Assembly (NCBI GenBank): GCA_963693305.1
Contig: OY855916.1
Span: 10,360,001 to 10,424,000 of the forward strand
Length of the DNA: 64,000 nt
Source: Meandrina meandrites
Lineage: Eukaryota > Cnidaria > Anthozoa > Scleractinia > Meandrinidae
Direction of reading: 5' to 3'
Both the position numbers and the translations under genes were made by a program. The first letter of the stretch is position 1, and every line of letters starts with the position of its first letter. This document shows positions 10,507 through 23,714 of the stretch, piece after piece. Below the pieces are notes generated by a model. The model had not been told where the DNA came from and ran no database searches. It was given only the letters and a program-made list of their open reading frames with translations.

Positions 10507-12101
10507 CACATTTGCGTAATCACAACTCTGTCGGACATTTTGTAAATGTCACTGAAAGATATATATATATATATATTATTTTCATAGATTCCTCCATCTT
10601 ATGTGAAACTTTCGTTTGATCACAACAAACCTTCACTGAGTTAACAAACAACTTTAAATGCGTATACCTTTCCTTGACTGCACAATGGCTTTAGCGCGAA
10701 CGGCCGGTCGGTAACTTATTAAGTTTTTTGTTGTCTATAGAACTTCCTTGAAACGCTAATATTTTGGGGGTTTTGCGAGACCACAAGCTCTCTGAGAGTA
10801 TGCAGAGTCTATACAGTGTGCATGTCTTGATAGAACAGACACCTTTAATCCGTGGTCGTTGGTGGCTGTGTCAAATCTACTTCCTGCACTTTGCCAAGAT
10901 ACTGCATGGATTTCATGACCTCAAAATGATAACAAGTTATTGGAGTTGTTGGACATAAATATTCTACAGTAATCATATACTCTCAGTATAACCAACTATT
11001 TGCTGCATTCAAATAAGGTGCAATCAACATTATGGGACTACAAGACAGTACAATCCCTGACAATTGTGACAGCCTTGTTGGGCTGTTAAAGGATTCTATG
11101 ATATAATTGAGTTTTAACCTCTATAAAATCACATAAAATACACACAGTAAAGATTATACAAGTAAAGTACCAATGGTGCCGTAAAAGCATGGTAATTGAG
11201 ATATTTCTCTGTGAAAGGCTGCCTGGTCTTGTATGCTGTGTTTCAACAATTCAAATTGCTCAAATGAGTTTCTAATTTTACTCCATCTGTAACATTAAAT
11301 ACGGAAAATCAATTACTAGAAAGTTAATTTCAGAATATAAGCGAGCTAACACCGAACCCCCCTCCCCTCCAATTCATTTAACAAATAATCCTAAATGTGT
11401 ATACAATGAACAGGTTACAGCAGTTGGGGGAGATATTTTACTCTATGAGCTGTAAACTTTATATAGACCCACGCTTTCATCTAGGATATTAATTTCTGCA
11501 TTACGTTATCTGCGACATTACTTTTCACTAACCTTGCTATACCTAATGTTCTAAGTTTGTCACAGAAACTACAATTGCCTTTGCAAAGAAGTCCTCTTTT
11601 AGAAGATGCGGCAAGAAGAGCCTCGCTTAAGTTTTGCTGAAGATTAACTAAACCGTTTTAAGCAATCAGTGTTTTAACAACACGTAGAGCCCCTCTAATC
11701 CCATTACCACATCCCATTACCAACGGGCAATCAAGATTAACTGGCTGTGCGAATCTACCGACCAAAGGAAAGTAGTCGTAATAACGAATTATCTTCATTA
11801 GGGAGGTTGCAGAAAGGCGAGGTTCTTTTTCAATATATACAGAGTGAGTGGGTCATATTGTATTCCACATTTCAACCGAGAGCAAGAGTCAATAAATCTA
11901 ATGCACCTATGAATACACAAATTTTAGAATCCCTCTGTTATCAAATCCTCTTCCCTCTCACTAGACGCCTTTGCGTTTGATGTTGCGGAATTTTTAAATC
12001 TGTTTTTAATGTTTGCTTTATTTAGACGCATGACTACTTTTAAGCTTTAAACAAAATCGTGTAGCAACAAAGTTGCTTAAATTATTATTGAAATTCTACA
12101 G
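10507..12101 (+). other. Intron 1, 3' part; no gene recognised
   Basis: A short AT run lies near 10559. The last 100 bp before the A1 exon match the introns before the other A exons and include the palindrome GCAACAAAGTTGC at 12064-12076. Confidence 0.5.
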
Positions 12102-12383
12102 ATCAGTCAAAGATTACTGCTCATCCTCAGAATATAACTAGAACAGAAGGAGACAACGTAACTTTTACTTGTAACGCTACTGGAAATCCCGCTCCGACAA
12201 TAGCATGGACTAAAAATGGATCTCCTATAAATACGAGCGACAACTCAAGGATGAGTTTTTCAGTTGACTATAATCATCTGACGATAACAAATGTGAACAG
12301 GACAGACAGTGGAGAATACCGATGTGTGGCTTACAACAGTCTTGGAAATGCTACATCCGATGCTGCTACACTGGATATCCAAT
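12102..12383 (+). CDS. Receptor Ig exon A1
   Basis: One I-set-like Ig domain, phase 1 at both ends. It contains the first Cys (FTCNATGNP), Trp (IAWTKNGSP) and the second Cys in DSGEYRCVAYN. After splicing the domain ends LDIQY. The acceptor is CTACAG and the donor GTAAGC. Type A domains all share TAHPQ near the start. This is the most diverged type A copy together with A8. Confidence 0.88.
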
Positions 12384-12709
12384 GTAAGCATACGTATAGT
12401 GCGTTTCTTTAATAGAAAAGCTCTTGAACTGCTTTCACTGGAATTGAGCAGGACGTTGAAACTGCCTTTCAGGCGAACCTCAAAGAGTAAAATTGGTTTT
12501 TCAAAGGTGTCCTATTTTTAAGACGAACATACAGGAAGATTGTGATTAAAATGATAACATTTTAGATTTCAGCAAACCTGTAAGTCTCACTGAAAATGTG
12601 TCAAACTCTTCAAAGCGATCAGCGTTTTAGCGAAGTGCAGAATAACTTCAATGCCACTACCAACGGCCCAGCATCTTCTAACATGGCTTATTGCTATTTA
12701 TTTACACAG

Positions 12710-12991
12710 ATCAACCTGAGATCACCGTTCATCCAAAAGCTCAAACAGGAATAGAAGGAAATAACCTGATTCTTTCTTGCAATGCTTCTGGAAATCCAGT
12801 ACCAACAATATCATGGACCAAAAATGGATCTTCTATAAACACAAGCGGCAATTACTGGATTAGGTTTTCAGAAGACAATAAGCAATTGATTATAATGAAG
12901 TTGAACAGGAGTGACCGTGGAGCATACCAATGTGTGGCAAACAACAGCCTTGGATTTGACACCTCCAATGTTGCTACACTGAATGTGCTCT
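12710..12991 (+). CDS. Receptor Ig exon B1
   Basis: Ig domain of type B, phase 1-1, with LSCNASGNPVPTISWTKNG and DRGAYQCVANN. It differs from type A in length-neutral substitutions throughout and ends LNVL before the GTAAGT donor. It has several N-glycosylation sequons (for example NAS and NGS). Confidence 0.88.
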
Positions 12992-13199
12992 GTAAGTACA
13001 GTATCTTGTTTTAATCAATCAAAATCGAACAGTTCCAATACTGTTACCCGGTATAGAAACTAAAGGTCCTTTTAGCAATCGAATTGGTGGTTTGAGAGAA
13101 TCTCAACAAAATAATACATATAATCTCTGTATGGATCAGCCAAATTCCCGTAGTTTTAAGCCATTTCTTTTCTCGGAATTTCTTTTCACTTACCTAATA

Positions 13200-15165
13200 T
13201 ATAGATATAGGAAGGCCTAAACGCGGAGCTTTCATTTATTAATTCCTTGCTCGAGTTTACAGTGTTTCCAATTCAAATAAGTAGCCTATTTAGCACTATT
13301 TCTAAGCTAGCGTATACTGTGGCCCATATAGGTACTCTCACAACAAATACGGCATACTCACAAGAAATTTGCTCACATGAAAATGAATATCTTGAGGCAC
13401 AACAAAATAAGCTCGCGGCAATATAAAACGACACAGTTAACTGGTGTAAAATTGAAATCCATGTTGCTGCAGTTTATTGGGTTCCTCACGTACGCACGTA
13501 GGCGCACACGTCAAATTTTAGTGAAATGTTTTAGAACTTTTACCGTACACTAATACACCTTCATAAGAGTAATTTAATGTAAAAAGGACTTTGATAAAGG
13601 CAAAGAAATTTGTTTTGATTTACTTCAAAACAGTCAAGGCAAAATAATCAACTCAAGGCGAAAAAATACGGCAAAACATAGCCAACTAGCACCTAAACAA
13701 AATAAACTCACCACCACAACAAAGAAAATCACTGCAGCAAACCAAACTTCGCAAATTCGTTTGGAGCCGGTTATGTAAGTCATTTTAAAGCAGTTTTTTG
13801 TGTAGTTTGTGATTTGGGAAGTCGTGCTCGCTATCTAATAAGCTTACAATGTAGTTTTGAACCGTTCTGTTTTATCGTACCTTACAGAATTTTGTGGAGA
13901 GAATTGAATGAATTTCTTCCGTTTCTGGTATAACTAAATGTGCTGTAGAAATGGTCTGAACTCATGCACTCGCCCAAGCATAGGTAGTTCGCAACGAAAC
14001 ACACGTAAATATTCGTTTACGAATCTAATCAAGACACTCGAAAATAAAAATTTAAATTGCAAGCGAGTGAAATAGAGAAGTTGGATATGGCTTAAAACGT
14101 CACAGCTAACTCCACTAATTAAAACACAAAATTTAAAACGAAATATTTAATAGACAATATCTATGAAAATTGTACAAACGTGGTTAAAGCTACTTTAAGA
14201 GGTTTGAAAGCAGCATTAATGGCATTTACAATTTATGGGAAGATCTGAAAACCGACACAACTTCGAACTCGTTCATAAATGAAGAATAAACAGATTCTCA
14301 CAATACAATTAGACTTAGGCTTAGTGTATACATTAACGTTTGTTACCTCATATTTGGAGGAGAATTGTTAATTCTGCAGGGCAAAGCTTTCGACAAGCAC
14401 AATAATGTCGGAAACGAACACGCCAGTTTCGTTGTAAGCTTACTCCTACACCACCGACATATACATTAAATGAATTATCAGCGAAGATCAGTCTCTTCAG
14501 TGCAGCTTTTAACAGTCTTTTAACCATCACTTCAGTGAAAGTGACCGGCTCTGAGCTCACTTTTAGTGCAGCTCAATTAATTTTCCAGCCTTGGTCAGCC
14601 GCAGGAACCGTAGACAGTAGTTCAACTCTCGCTGTTTTTGACTTGTAGTCCGATACATCACGTTCAGCAGGTCGGCGATTATTTCGGATCTTCTCGTTAA
14701 GAGGTTATCCTAAATCATTTGGCATACGTTTTCATGCTGTAGATGAGTAAATAGAGAAATAGATCGAGAAATATTCACGAGGATATATCTTATTCTCCAA
14801 CACGCTTTCTTCGCGTCTTTCATCCAGCTTAAAAGTGAACAACGTACCAACGATTTCCCCGCCTTTTCATACAATCGCTTCGTTTAGACGAAATGAAATG
14901 TCCATAGTCAATTTTCAACATGAAAAAACCTTCCTTGTCCTACAAATTTCTACCACAAGTAAATCGCAACGAAACATGGACGTGCGATATCAAACATGTT
15001 GATTAAGATGCCTAGGTCGACCTATTTCTGGAGTTTGTCCGCCATGTTGCGCCACTTCGTACGCATGCCGCTAGCCACGATGACCATGAAAAATCAAATG
15101 CATGGTTTTCCTAATTCTGTGGTTATGGGGCGCTCTGGCCCTTTGGGCCGATAAGGAGCTCCGCT
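13200..15165 (+). other. About 2-kb insertion between Ig exons B1 and A2
   Basis: In later repeats the sequence after a B exon passes from CACTTAACTAAAAG directly into CGGTTTTCTTAAAAATCG. Here CACTTACCTAA at about 13197 and CTAAAAACGGTTTTCTT at about 15163 are separated by some 1.97 kb of unrelated DNA. I see no clear terminal repeats, target duplication or gene in it. Confidence 0.5.
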
Positions 15166-15640
15166 AAAAACGGTTTTCTTAAAAATCGTAATACCTGGCC
15201 AAGGACCGGTCATTTAAGGACTGGTCACATGTGATAAAATTTTTAATCCATGGCCAGTGATTTATGCTAAGTCACGTTTGTTATTTTAGTGTAAAGGAAG
15301 CCTATATATCATAAAGCAGAAAAATCTTTATTACTTGCGTCAGACTGGTATACTAAAAAACACTTAACCCGCCCCATGTGCATTCCAATCTTATGCTATC
15401 ATTTGCCAGACAAATATCATCTCAATGTTTAACTGTTTTGGTTGTTTCTTTCTAGGAGGCGAGATAACCAGGTACTAAGGTTTAAAACCTCTTCTCTCTC
15501 ACTAGACGCCTTTGCGTTTGATGTTGCGGAATTTTAATTTCTGTTAAATGTTTGCTTTATTTAGACGCATGACTACTTTTAAACTTCGAACAAAATCGTG
15601 TAGCAACAGAGTTGCTTAAATTGTTATTGAAATTTTACAG

Positions 15641-15925
15641 ATCAGTCGGAGATTACTGCTCATCCTCAGTATATAACTAGAACAGAAGGAGACAACGTAA
15701 CTTTTACTTGTAACGCTACTGGAAATCCCGTTCCGACAATAGCATGGACTAAAAATGGATCTCCTATAAATACGAGCGACAACTCAAGGATGAGTTTTTC
15801 AGTTGACTATAATTATCACTTGACGATAACAAATGTGAACAGGACAGACAGTGGAGAATACCGATGTGTGGCTTACAACAGTCTTGGAAATGCTACATCC
15901 GATGCTGCTACACTGGATATCCAAT
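15641..15925 (+). CDS. Receptor Ig exon A2
   Basis: Type A Ig domain with one extra codon (DYNYHLTITN instead of DYNHLTITN), 285 nt, phase 1-1. It shares this extra codon with A3, so the A2-B2 and A3-B3 units are sister duplicates. Confidence 0.88.
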
Positions 15926-16249
15926 GTAAGCATACATATAGTGCGTTTCTTTAATAGAACAGCTCTTGAACTGCTTTCACTGTAATTGAGCAGGACGTTG
16001 AAACTGCCATTCAGGTAACCTCAAAAAGTAAAATTAGTTTTCAAATGTAACCTATTTTTAACACGATCATACAGGAAGATTGTGATTAAAATGATAACAT
16101 TTTAGATGTGAGCAAACCTGTAAGTCGCACTGAAAATGTGTCAAACTCTTTAAAGCGATCAGCGTTTTAGCGAAGTGCAGAATCACTTCAATGCCACTAC
16201 CAACGGCCCAGCATCTTCTAACATGGCTTATCGCTGTTTATTTACACAG

Positions 16250-16531
16250 ATCAACCTGAGATCACCGTTCATCCAAAAGCTCAAACAGGAATAGAAGGAA
16301 ATAACCTGATTCTTTCTTGCAACGCTTCTGGAAATCCAGTACCAACAATATCATGGACCAAAAATGGATCTTCTATAAACACAAGCGACAATTACTGGAT
16401 TAGGTTTTCAGAAGACAATAAGCAATTGATTATAATGAAGTTGAACAGGAGTGACCGTGGAGCATACCAATGTGTGGCGAACAACAGCCTTGGATTTGAC
16501 ACCTCCAATGTTGCTACACTGAATGTGCTCT
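16250..16531 (+). CDS. Receptor Ig exon B2
   Basis: Type B Ig domain, phase 1-1, nearly identical to B3; it carries INTSDNYWIRF where B1 has INTSGNYWIRF. Both cysteines and the Trp are present. Confidence 0.88.
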
Positions 16532-16842
16532 GTAAGTATAGTATCTTGTCTTATCAATCAAAATCGAACAGTTTCAATACTGTTACCCTATATAGATACT
16601 AAAGGTCCTTCTAGCAATAAAATTTTTCTTTTCTCGGAATTTGTTTTGACTTACCTAAAAGGCGAGATAACCAGGTACTAGGGTTTAAATCCTCTTCTCT
16701 CTCACTAGACGCCTTTACGTTTGATGTTGCGGAATTTTTAATTCTGTTAAATGTTTGCTTTATTTAGACGCATGACTACTTTAAGCTTTAAGCAAAATCG
16801 TGTAGCAACAAAGTTGCTTAAATTGTTATTAACATTTTACAG

Positions 16843-17127
16843 ATCAGTCGGAGATTACTGCTCATCCTCAGTATATAACTAGAACAGAAGGAGACAACGT
16901 AACTTTTACTTGTAACGCTACTGGAAATCCCGTTCCGACAATAGCATGGACTAAAAATGGATCTCCTATAAATACGAGCGACAACTCAAGGATGAGTTTT
17001 TCAGTTGACTATAATTATCACTTGACGATAACAAATGTGAACAGGACAGACAGTGGAGAATACCGATGTGTGGCTTACAACAGTCTTGGAAATGCTACAT
17101 CCGATGCTGCTACACTGGATATCCAAT
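16843..17127 (+). CDS. Receptor Ig exon A3
   Basis: Type A Ig domain with the same extra codon as A2. The A2-A3 spacing is 1,202 bp because this pair of units lacks the intron block beginning CGGTTTTCTTAAAAATCG that is present in later units. Confidence 0.88.
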
Positions 17128-17451
17128 GTAAGCATACATATAGTGCGTTTCTTTAATAGAACAGCTCTTGAACTGCTTTCACTGTAATTGAGCAGGACGT
17201 TGAAACTGCCATTCAGGTAACCTCAAAAAGTAAAATTGGTTTTCAAATGTAACCTATTTTTAACACGATCATACAGGAAGATTGTGATTAAAATGATAAC
17301 ATTTTAGATGTGAGCAAACCTGTAAGTCGCACTGAAAATGTGTCAAACTCTTTAAAGCGATCAGCGTTTTAGCGAAGTGCAGAATCACTTCAATGCCACT
17401 ACCAACGGCCCAGCATCTTCTAACATGGCTTATCGCTGTTTATTTACACAG

Positions 17452-17733
17452 ATCAACCTGAGATCACCGTTCATCCAAAAGCTCAAACAGGAATAGAAGG
17501 AAATAACCTGATTCTTTCTTGCAACGCTTCTGGAAATCCAGTACCAACAATATCATGGACCAAAAATGGATCTTCCATAAACACAAGCGACAATTACTGG
17601 ATTAGGTTTTCAGAAGACAATAAGCAATTGATTATAATGAAGTTGAACAGGAGTGACCGTGGAGCATACCAATGTGTGGCGAACAACAGCCTTGGATTTG
17701 ACACCTCCAATGTTGCTACACTGAATGTGCTCT
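17452..17733 (+). CDS. Receptor Ig exon B3
   Basis: Type B Ig domain, phase 1-1, with intact Cys/Trp/Cys core and donor GTAAGT. Confidence 0.88.
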
Positions 17734-18123
17734 GTAAGTATAGTATCTTGTCTTATCAATCAAAATCGAACAGTTTCAATACTGTTACCCTATATAGATA
17801 CTAAAGGTCCTTCTAGTAATCAAATTTTTAGTTTGAGAGAATGTTTACAAAATAATATATATAATCTCTGTATGGATCGGCCAAAATCCCGTAATTTAAA
17901 ACCATTTCTTTTCTCGGAATTTCTTTTGACTTACCTAAAAGGCGAGATAACCAGGTACTAGGCGTTAAATCCTCTTCTCTCTCACTAGACGCCTTTGCGT
18001 TTGATGTTGCGGAATTTTTAATTCTGTTAAATGTTTGCTTTATTTAGACGCATAACTACTTTTAAGCTTGAAACAAAATCGTGTAGCAACAAAGTTGCTT
18101 AAATTGTTATTGAAATTTTACAG

Positions 18124-18405
18124 ATCAGTCGGAGATTACTGCTCATCCTCAGAATATAACTAGAACAGAAGGAGACAACGTAACTTTTACTTGTAACGCT
18201 ACTGGAAATCCCGTTCCGACAATAGCATGGACTAAAAATGGATCTCCTATAAATACGAGCGACAACTCAAGGATGAGTTTTTCAGTTGACTATAATCACT
18301 TGACGATAACAGATGTGAACAGGAGAGACAGTGGAGAATACCGATGTGTGGCTTACAACAGTCTTGGAAATGCTACATCCGATGCTGCTACACTGGATAT
18401 CCAAT
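18124..18405 (+). CDS. Receptor Ig exon A4
   Basis: Type A Ig domain, 282 nt, phase 1-1. It shows small private changes (ITDVNRRDSGEY instead of ITNVNRTDSGEY). It starts the run of 1,567-bp repeats. Confidence 0.88.
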
Positions 18406-18729
18406 GTAAGCATATATATAGCGCGTTTCTTTAATAGAACAGCTCTTGAACTGCTTTCACTGTAATTGAGCAAAACGTTGAAACTGCCTTTCAGGTAACC
18501 TCAAAAAGTAAAATTGGTTTTCAAATGTGACCTATTTTTAATACGATCATACAGGAAGATTGTGATTAAAATGATAACATTTTAGATGTGAGCAAACATG
18601 TAAGTCGCACTGAAAATGTGTCATACTCTTTACAGCGATCAGCGTTTTAGTGAAGTGCAGAATTACTTCAATGCCACTACCAACGGCCCAGCATCTTCTA
18701 ACATGGCTTATTGCGATTTATTTACACAG

Positions 18730-19011
18730 ATCAACCTGAGATCACCGTTCATCCAAAAGCTCAAACAGGAATAGAAGGAAATAACCTGATTCTTTCTTGC
18801 AACGCTTCTGGAAATCCAGTACCAACAATATCATGGACCAAAAATGGATCTTCTATAAACACAAGCGGCAATTACTGGATTAGGTTTTCAGAAGACAATA
18901 AGCAATTGATTATAATGAAGTTGAACAGGAGTGACCGTGGAGCATACCAATGTGTGGCAAACAACAGCCTTGGATTTGACACCTCCAATGTTGCTACACT
19001 GAATGTGCTCT
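18730..19011 (+). CDS. Receptor Ig exon B4
   Basis: Type B Ig domain. Its translation is identical to that of B5 and B6 through the exon and into the following intron, indicating a very recent duplication. Confidence 0.88.
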
Positions 19012-19690
19012 GTAAGTATAGTATCTCGTTTTCATCAATCAAAATCGAACAGTTCCAATACTGTTTCCCTGTATAGAAACTAAAGGTCCTTTTAGCAATC
19101 AAATTTAGCCTTTGAGAGAATGTTGACAAAATAATACATATAATCTCTGCATGGATCAGCCAAAATTCCGTAGTTTTAAGCCATTTCTTTTCTCAGAATT
19201 TTTTCTCACTTAACTAAAAGCGGTTTTCTTAAAAATCGTAATACCTGGCCAAGGACCGGTCATTTAAGGACTGGTTACATATGATAAAATTCTTAATTCA
19301 TGGCCAGTGATTTATGCTCAGTCATGTTTCTTATTTTAGTGTAAAGGAAGCCAATATATCATAAGGCAGAAAAATCTTTATTACTTGCATCAGACTGCTA
19401 TACTAGAAAACACTTTATCCGCCCCATGTGCATTCCAATATTATGCTATCATTTGTCAGACGAATATCATTTTGATGTTTAACTGTTTTGGTTGTTACTT
19501 TCTATGAGGTGAGATAACCAGGTACTAGGGTTGAAATCCTCTTTTCTCTCACTAGACGCCTTTGCGTTTGATGTTGCGGAATTTTTAATTCTGTTAAATG
19601 TTTGCTTTATTTAGACGCAGGACTACTTTTAAGCTTGAAACAAAATCGTGTAGCAACAAAGTTGCTTAAATTGTTATTGAAATTTTACAG

Positions 19691-19972
19691 ATCAGTCGGA
19701 GATTACTGCTCATCCTCAGAATATAACTAGAACAGAAGGAGACAACGTAACTTTTACTTGTAACGCTACTGGAAATCCCGTTCCGACAATAGCATGGACT
19801 AAAAATGGATCTCCTATAAATACGAGCGACAACTCAAGGATGAGTTTTTCAGTTGACTATAATGACTTGACGATAACAAATGTGAACAGGACAGACAGTG
19901 GAGAATACCGATGTGTGGCTTACAACAGTCTTGGAAATGCTACATCCGATGCTGCTACACTGGATATCCAAT
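19691..19972 (+). CDS. Receptor Ig exon A5
   Basis: Type A Ig domain, phase 1-1, with DYNDLTITN. The core Cys/Trp/Cys residues are intact. Confidence 0.88.
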
Positions 19973-20296
19973 GTAAGCATACATATAGCGCGTTTCTTTA
20001 ATAGAACAGCTCTTGAACTGCTTTCACTGTAATTGAGCAAAACGTTGAAACTGCCTTTCAGGTAACCTCAAAAAGTAAAATTGGTTTTCAAATGTGACCT
20101 ATTTTTAATACGATCATACAGGAAGATTGTGATTAAAATGATAACATTTTCGATGTGAGCAAACCTGTAAGTCGCACTGAAAATGTGTCATACTCTTTAA
20201 AGCGATCAGCGTTTTAGCGAAGTGCAGAATCACTTCAATGCCACTACCAACGGCCCAGCATCTTCTAACATGGCTTATTGCGATTTATTTACACAG

Positions 20297-20578
20297 ATCA
20301 ACCTGAGATCACCGTTCATCCAAAAGCTCAAACAGGAATAGAAGGAAATAACCTGATTCTTTCTTGCAACGCTTCTGGAAATCCAGTACCAACAATATCA
20401 TGGACCAAAAATGGATCTTCTATAAACACAAGCGGCAATTACTGGATTAGGTTTTCAGAAGACAATAAGCAATTGATTATAATGAAGTTGAACAGGAGTG
20501 ACCGTGGAGCATACCAATGTGTGGCAAACAACAGCCTTGGATTTGACACCTCCAATGTTGCTACACTGAATGTGCTCT
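20297..20578 (+). CDS. Receptor Ig exon B5
   Basis: Type B Ig domain, identical in translation to B4 and B6; phase 1-1. Confidence 0.88.
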
Positions 20579-21257
20579 GTAAGTATAGTATCTCGTTTTC
20601 ATCAATCAAAATCGAACAGTTCCAATACTGTTTCCCTGTATAGAAACTAAAGGTCCTTTTAGCAATCAAATTTAGCCTTTGAGAGAATGTTGACAAAATA
20701 ATACATATAATCTCTGCATGGATCAGCCAAAATTCCGTAGTTTTAAGCCATTTCTTTTCTCAGAATTTTTTTTCACTTAACTAAAAGCGGTTTTCTTAAA
20801 AATCGTAATACCTGGCCAAAGACCGGTCATTTAAGGACTGGTTACATATGATAAAATTCTTAATTCATGGCCAGTGATTTATGCTCAGTCATGTTTCTTA
20901 TTTTAGTGTAAAGGAAGCCAATATATCATAAGGCAGAAAAATCTTTATTACTTGCATCAGACTGCTATACTAGAAAACACTTTATCCGCCCCATGTGCAT
21001 TCCAATCTTATGCTATCATTTGTCAGACGAATATCATTTTGATGTTTAACTGTTTTGGTTGTTACTTTCTATGAGGTGAAATAACCAGGTACTAGGGTTG
21101 AAATCCTCTTTTCTCTCACTAGACGCCTTTGCGTTTGATGTTGCGGAATTTTTAATTCTGTTAAATGTTTGCTTTATTTAGACGCATGACTACTTTTAAG
21201 CTTGAAACAAAATCGTGTAGCAACAAAGTTGCTTAAATTGTTATTGAAATTTTACAG

Positions 21258-21540
21258 ATCAGTCGGAGATTACTGCTCATCCTCAGAATATAACCTAGAA
21301 CAGAAGGAGACAACGTAACTTTTACTTGTAACGCTACTGGAAATCCCGTTCCGACAATAGCATGGACTAAAAATGGATCTCCTATAAATACGAGCGACAA
21401 CTCAAGGATGAGTTTTTCAGTTGACTATAATGACTTGACGATAACAAATGTGAACAGGACAGACAGTGGAGAATACCGATGTGTGGCTTACAACAGTCTT
21501 GGAAATGCTACATCCGATGCTGCTACACTGGATATCCAAT
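21258..21540 (+). pseudogene. Receptor Ig exon A6, frameshifted
   Basis: This exon is 283 nt instead of 282. An extra C in ATATAACCTAGAACAG (21294-21295; other copies read ATATAACTAGAACAG) shifts the frame and creates TAG at once, 13 codons into the domain. Splice sites are intact. Because exons are phase 1-1, skipping this exon would keep the rest of the receptor in frame. An assembly or read error in a near-identical repeat is the main alternative. Confidence 0.8.
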
Positions 21541-21864
21541 GTAAGCATACATATAGCGTGTTTCTTTAATAGAACAGCTCTTGAACTGCTTTCACTGTAA
21601 TTGAGCAAAACGTTGAAACTGCCTTTCAGGTAACCTCAAAAAGTAAAATTGGTTTTCAAATGTGACCTATTTTTAATACGATCATACAGGAAGATTGTGA
21701 TTAAAATGATAACATTTTCGATGTGAGCAAACCTGTAAGTCGCACTGAAAATGTGTCATACTCTTTAAAGCGATCAGCGTTTTAGCGAAGTGCAGAATCA
21801 CTTCAATGCCACTACCAACGGCCCAGCATCTTCTAACATGGCTTATTGCGATTTATTTACACAG

Positions 21865-22146
21865 ATCAACCTGAGATCACCGTTCATCCAAAAGCTCAAA
21901 CAGGAATAGAAGGAAATAACCTGATTCTTTCTTGCAACGCTTCTGGAAATCCAGTACCAACAATATCATGGACCAAAAATGGATCTTCTATAAACACAAG
22001 CGGCAATTACTGGATTAGGTTTTCAGAAGACAATAAGCAATTGATTATAATGAAGTTGAACAGGAGTGACCGTGGAGCATACCAATGTGTGGCAAACAAC
22101 AGCCTTGGATTTGACACCTCCAATGTTGCTACACTGAATGTGCTCT
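21865..22146 (+). CDS. Receptor Ig exon B6
   Basis: Type B Ig domain, identical in translation to B4 and B5; phase 1-1. Confidence 0.88.
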
Positions 22147-22824
22147 GTAAGTATAGTATCTCGTTTTCATCAATCAAAATCGAACAGTTCCAATACTGTT
22201 TCCCTGTATAGAAACTAAAGGTCCTTTTAGCAATCAAATTTAGCCTTTGAGAGAATGTTGACAAAATAATACATATAATCTCTGCATGGATCAGCCAAAA
22301 TTCCGTAGTTTTAAGCCATTTCTTTTCTCAGAATTTTTTTCACTTAACTAAAAGCGGTTTTCTTAAAAATCGTAATACCTGGCGAAGGACCGGTCATTTA
22401 AGGACTGGTTACATATGATAAAATTCTTAATTCATGGCCAGTGATTTATGCTCAGTCATGTTTCTTATTTTAGTGTAAAGGAAGCCAATATATCATACGG
22501 CAGAAAAATCTTTATTACTTGCATCAGACTGCTATACTAGAAAACACTTTATCCGCCCCATGTGCATTCCAATCTTATGCTATCATTTGTCAGACGAATA
22601 TCATTTTGATGTTTAACTGTTTTGGTTGTTACTTTCTATGAGGTGAGATAACCAGGTACTAGGGTTGAAATCCTCTTTTCTCTCACTAGACGCCTTTGCG
22701 TTTGATGTTGCGGAATTTTTAATTCTGTTAAATGTTTGCTTTATTTAGACGCATGACTACTTTTAAGCTTGAAACAAAATCGTGTAGCAACAAAGTTGCT
22801 TAAATTGTTATTGAAATTTTACAG

Positions 22825-23106
22825 ATCAGTCGGAGATTACTGCTCATCCTCAGAATATAACTAGAACAGAAGGAGACAACGTAACTTTTACTTGTAACGC
22901 TATTGGAAATCCCGTTCCGACAATAGCATGGACTAAAAATGGATCTCCTATAAATACGAGCGACAACTCAAGGATGAGTTTTTCAGTTGACTATAATCAC
23001 TTGACGATAACAAATGTGAACAGGACAGACAGTGGAGAATACCGATGTGTGGCTTACAACAGTCTTGGAAATGCTTCATCGGACGCCGGTACACTGGATA
23101 TCCAAT
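22825..23106 (+). CDS. Receptor Ig exon A7
   Basis: Type A Ig domain with private changes CNAIGNP and SSDAGTLDIQ; the Cys/Trp/Cys core is intact. Confidence 0.88.
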
Positions 23107-23432
23107 GTAAGCATACATATAGTGCGTTTCTTTAATAGACCAGCTCTTAAACTGCTTTCACTGTAATTGAGCAGGACGTTGAAACTGCCTTTCCGCCTAA
23201 CCTCAAAAAGTAAAATTGGTTTTTTAAAGGTGTCCTATTTTTAAGACGATCATACAAGAAGATTGTGATTAAAATGATAACATTTTAGATTTAAGCAAAC
23301 CTGTAAGTCTCACTGAAAATGTGCCAAACTCTTCAAAGTGATCAGCGTTTTAGCGAAGTTCAGAATCACTTCAATGCCACTACCAACGGCCCAGCATCTT
23401 CTAACATGGCTTAATGCTATTTATTTACACAG

Positions 23433-23714
23433 ATGAACCTGAGATCACCGTTCATCCAAAATCTCAAACAGGAATAGAAGGAAATAACCTGATTCTTTCT
23501 GGCAACGCTTCTGGAAATCCAGTACCAACAATATCATGGACCAAAAATGGATCTTCTATAAACACAATCGACAATTACTGGATAAGGTTTTCAGAAGACA
23601 ATAAGCAATTGATTATAATGAAGTTGAACAGGAGTGACCGTGGAGCATACCAATGTGTGGCGAACAACAGCCTTGGATTTGACACCTCCAATGGTGCTAC
23701 ACTGAATGTACTCT
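23433..23714 (+). CDS. Receptor Ig exon B7, first Ig cysteine lost
   Basis: Type B Ig domain in which the B-strand Cys codon TGC is GGC (LILSGNASGNPVP instead of LILSCNASGNPVP), so the canonical intradomain disulphide cannot form. Other private changes are YEPEIT, HPKSQ and SSINTIDNYW. The frame is open and the splice sites look normal. Confidence 0.88.

Noticed and set aside
18282..22264. Repeated 63- and 85-residue minus-strand frames across the Ig array
   Set aside because: Antisense shadows repeated only because the underlying units are identical.
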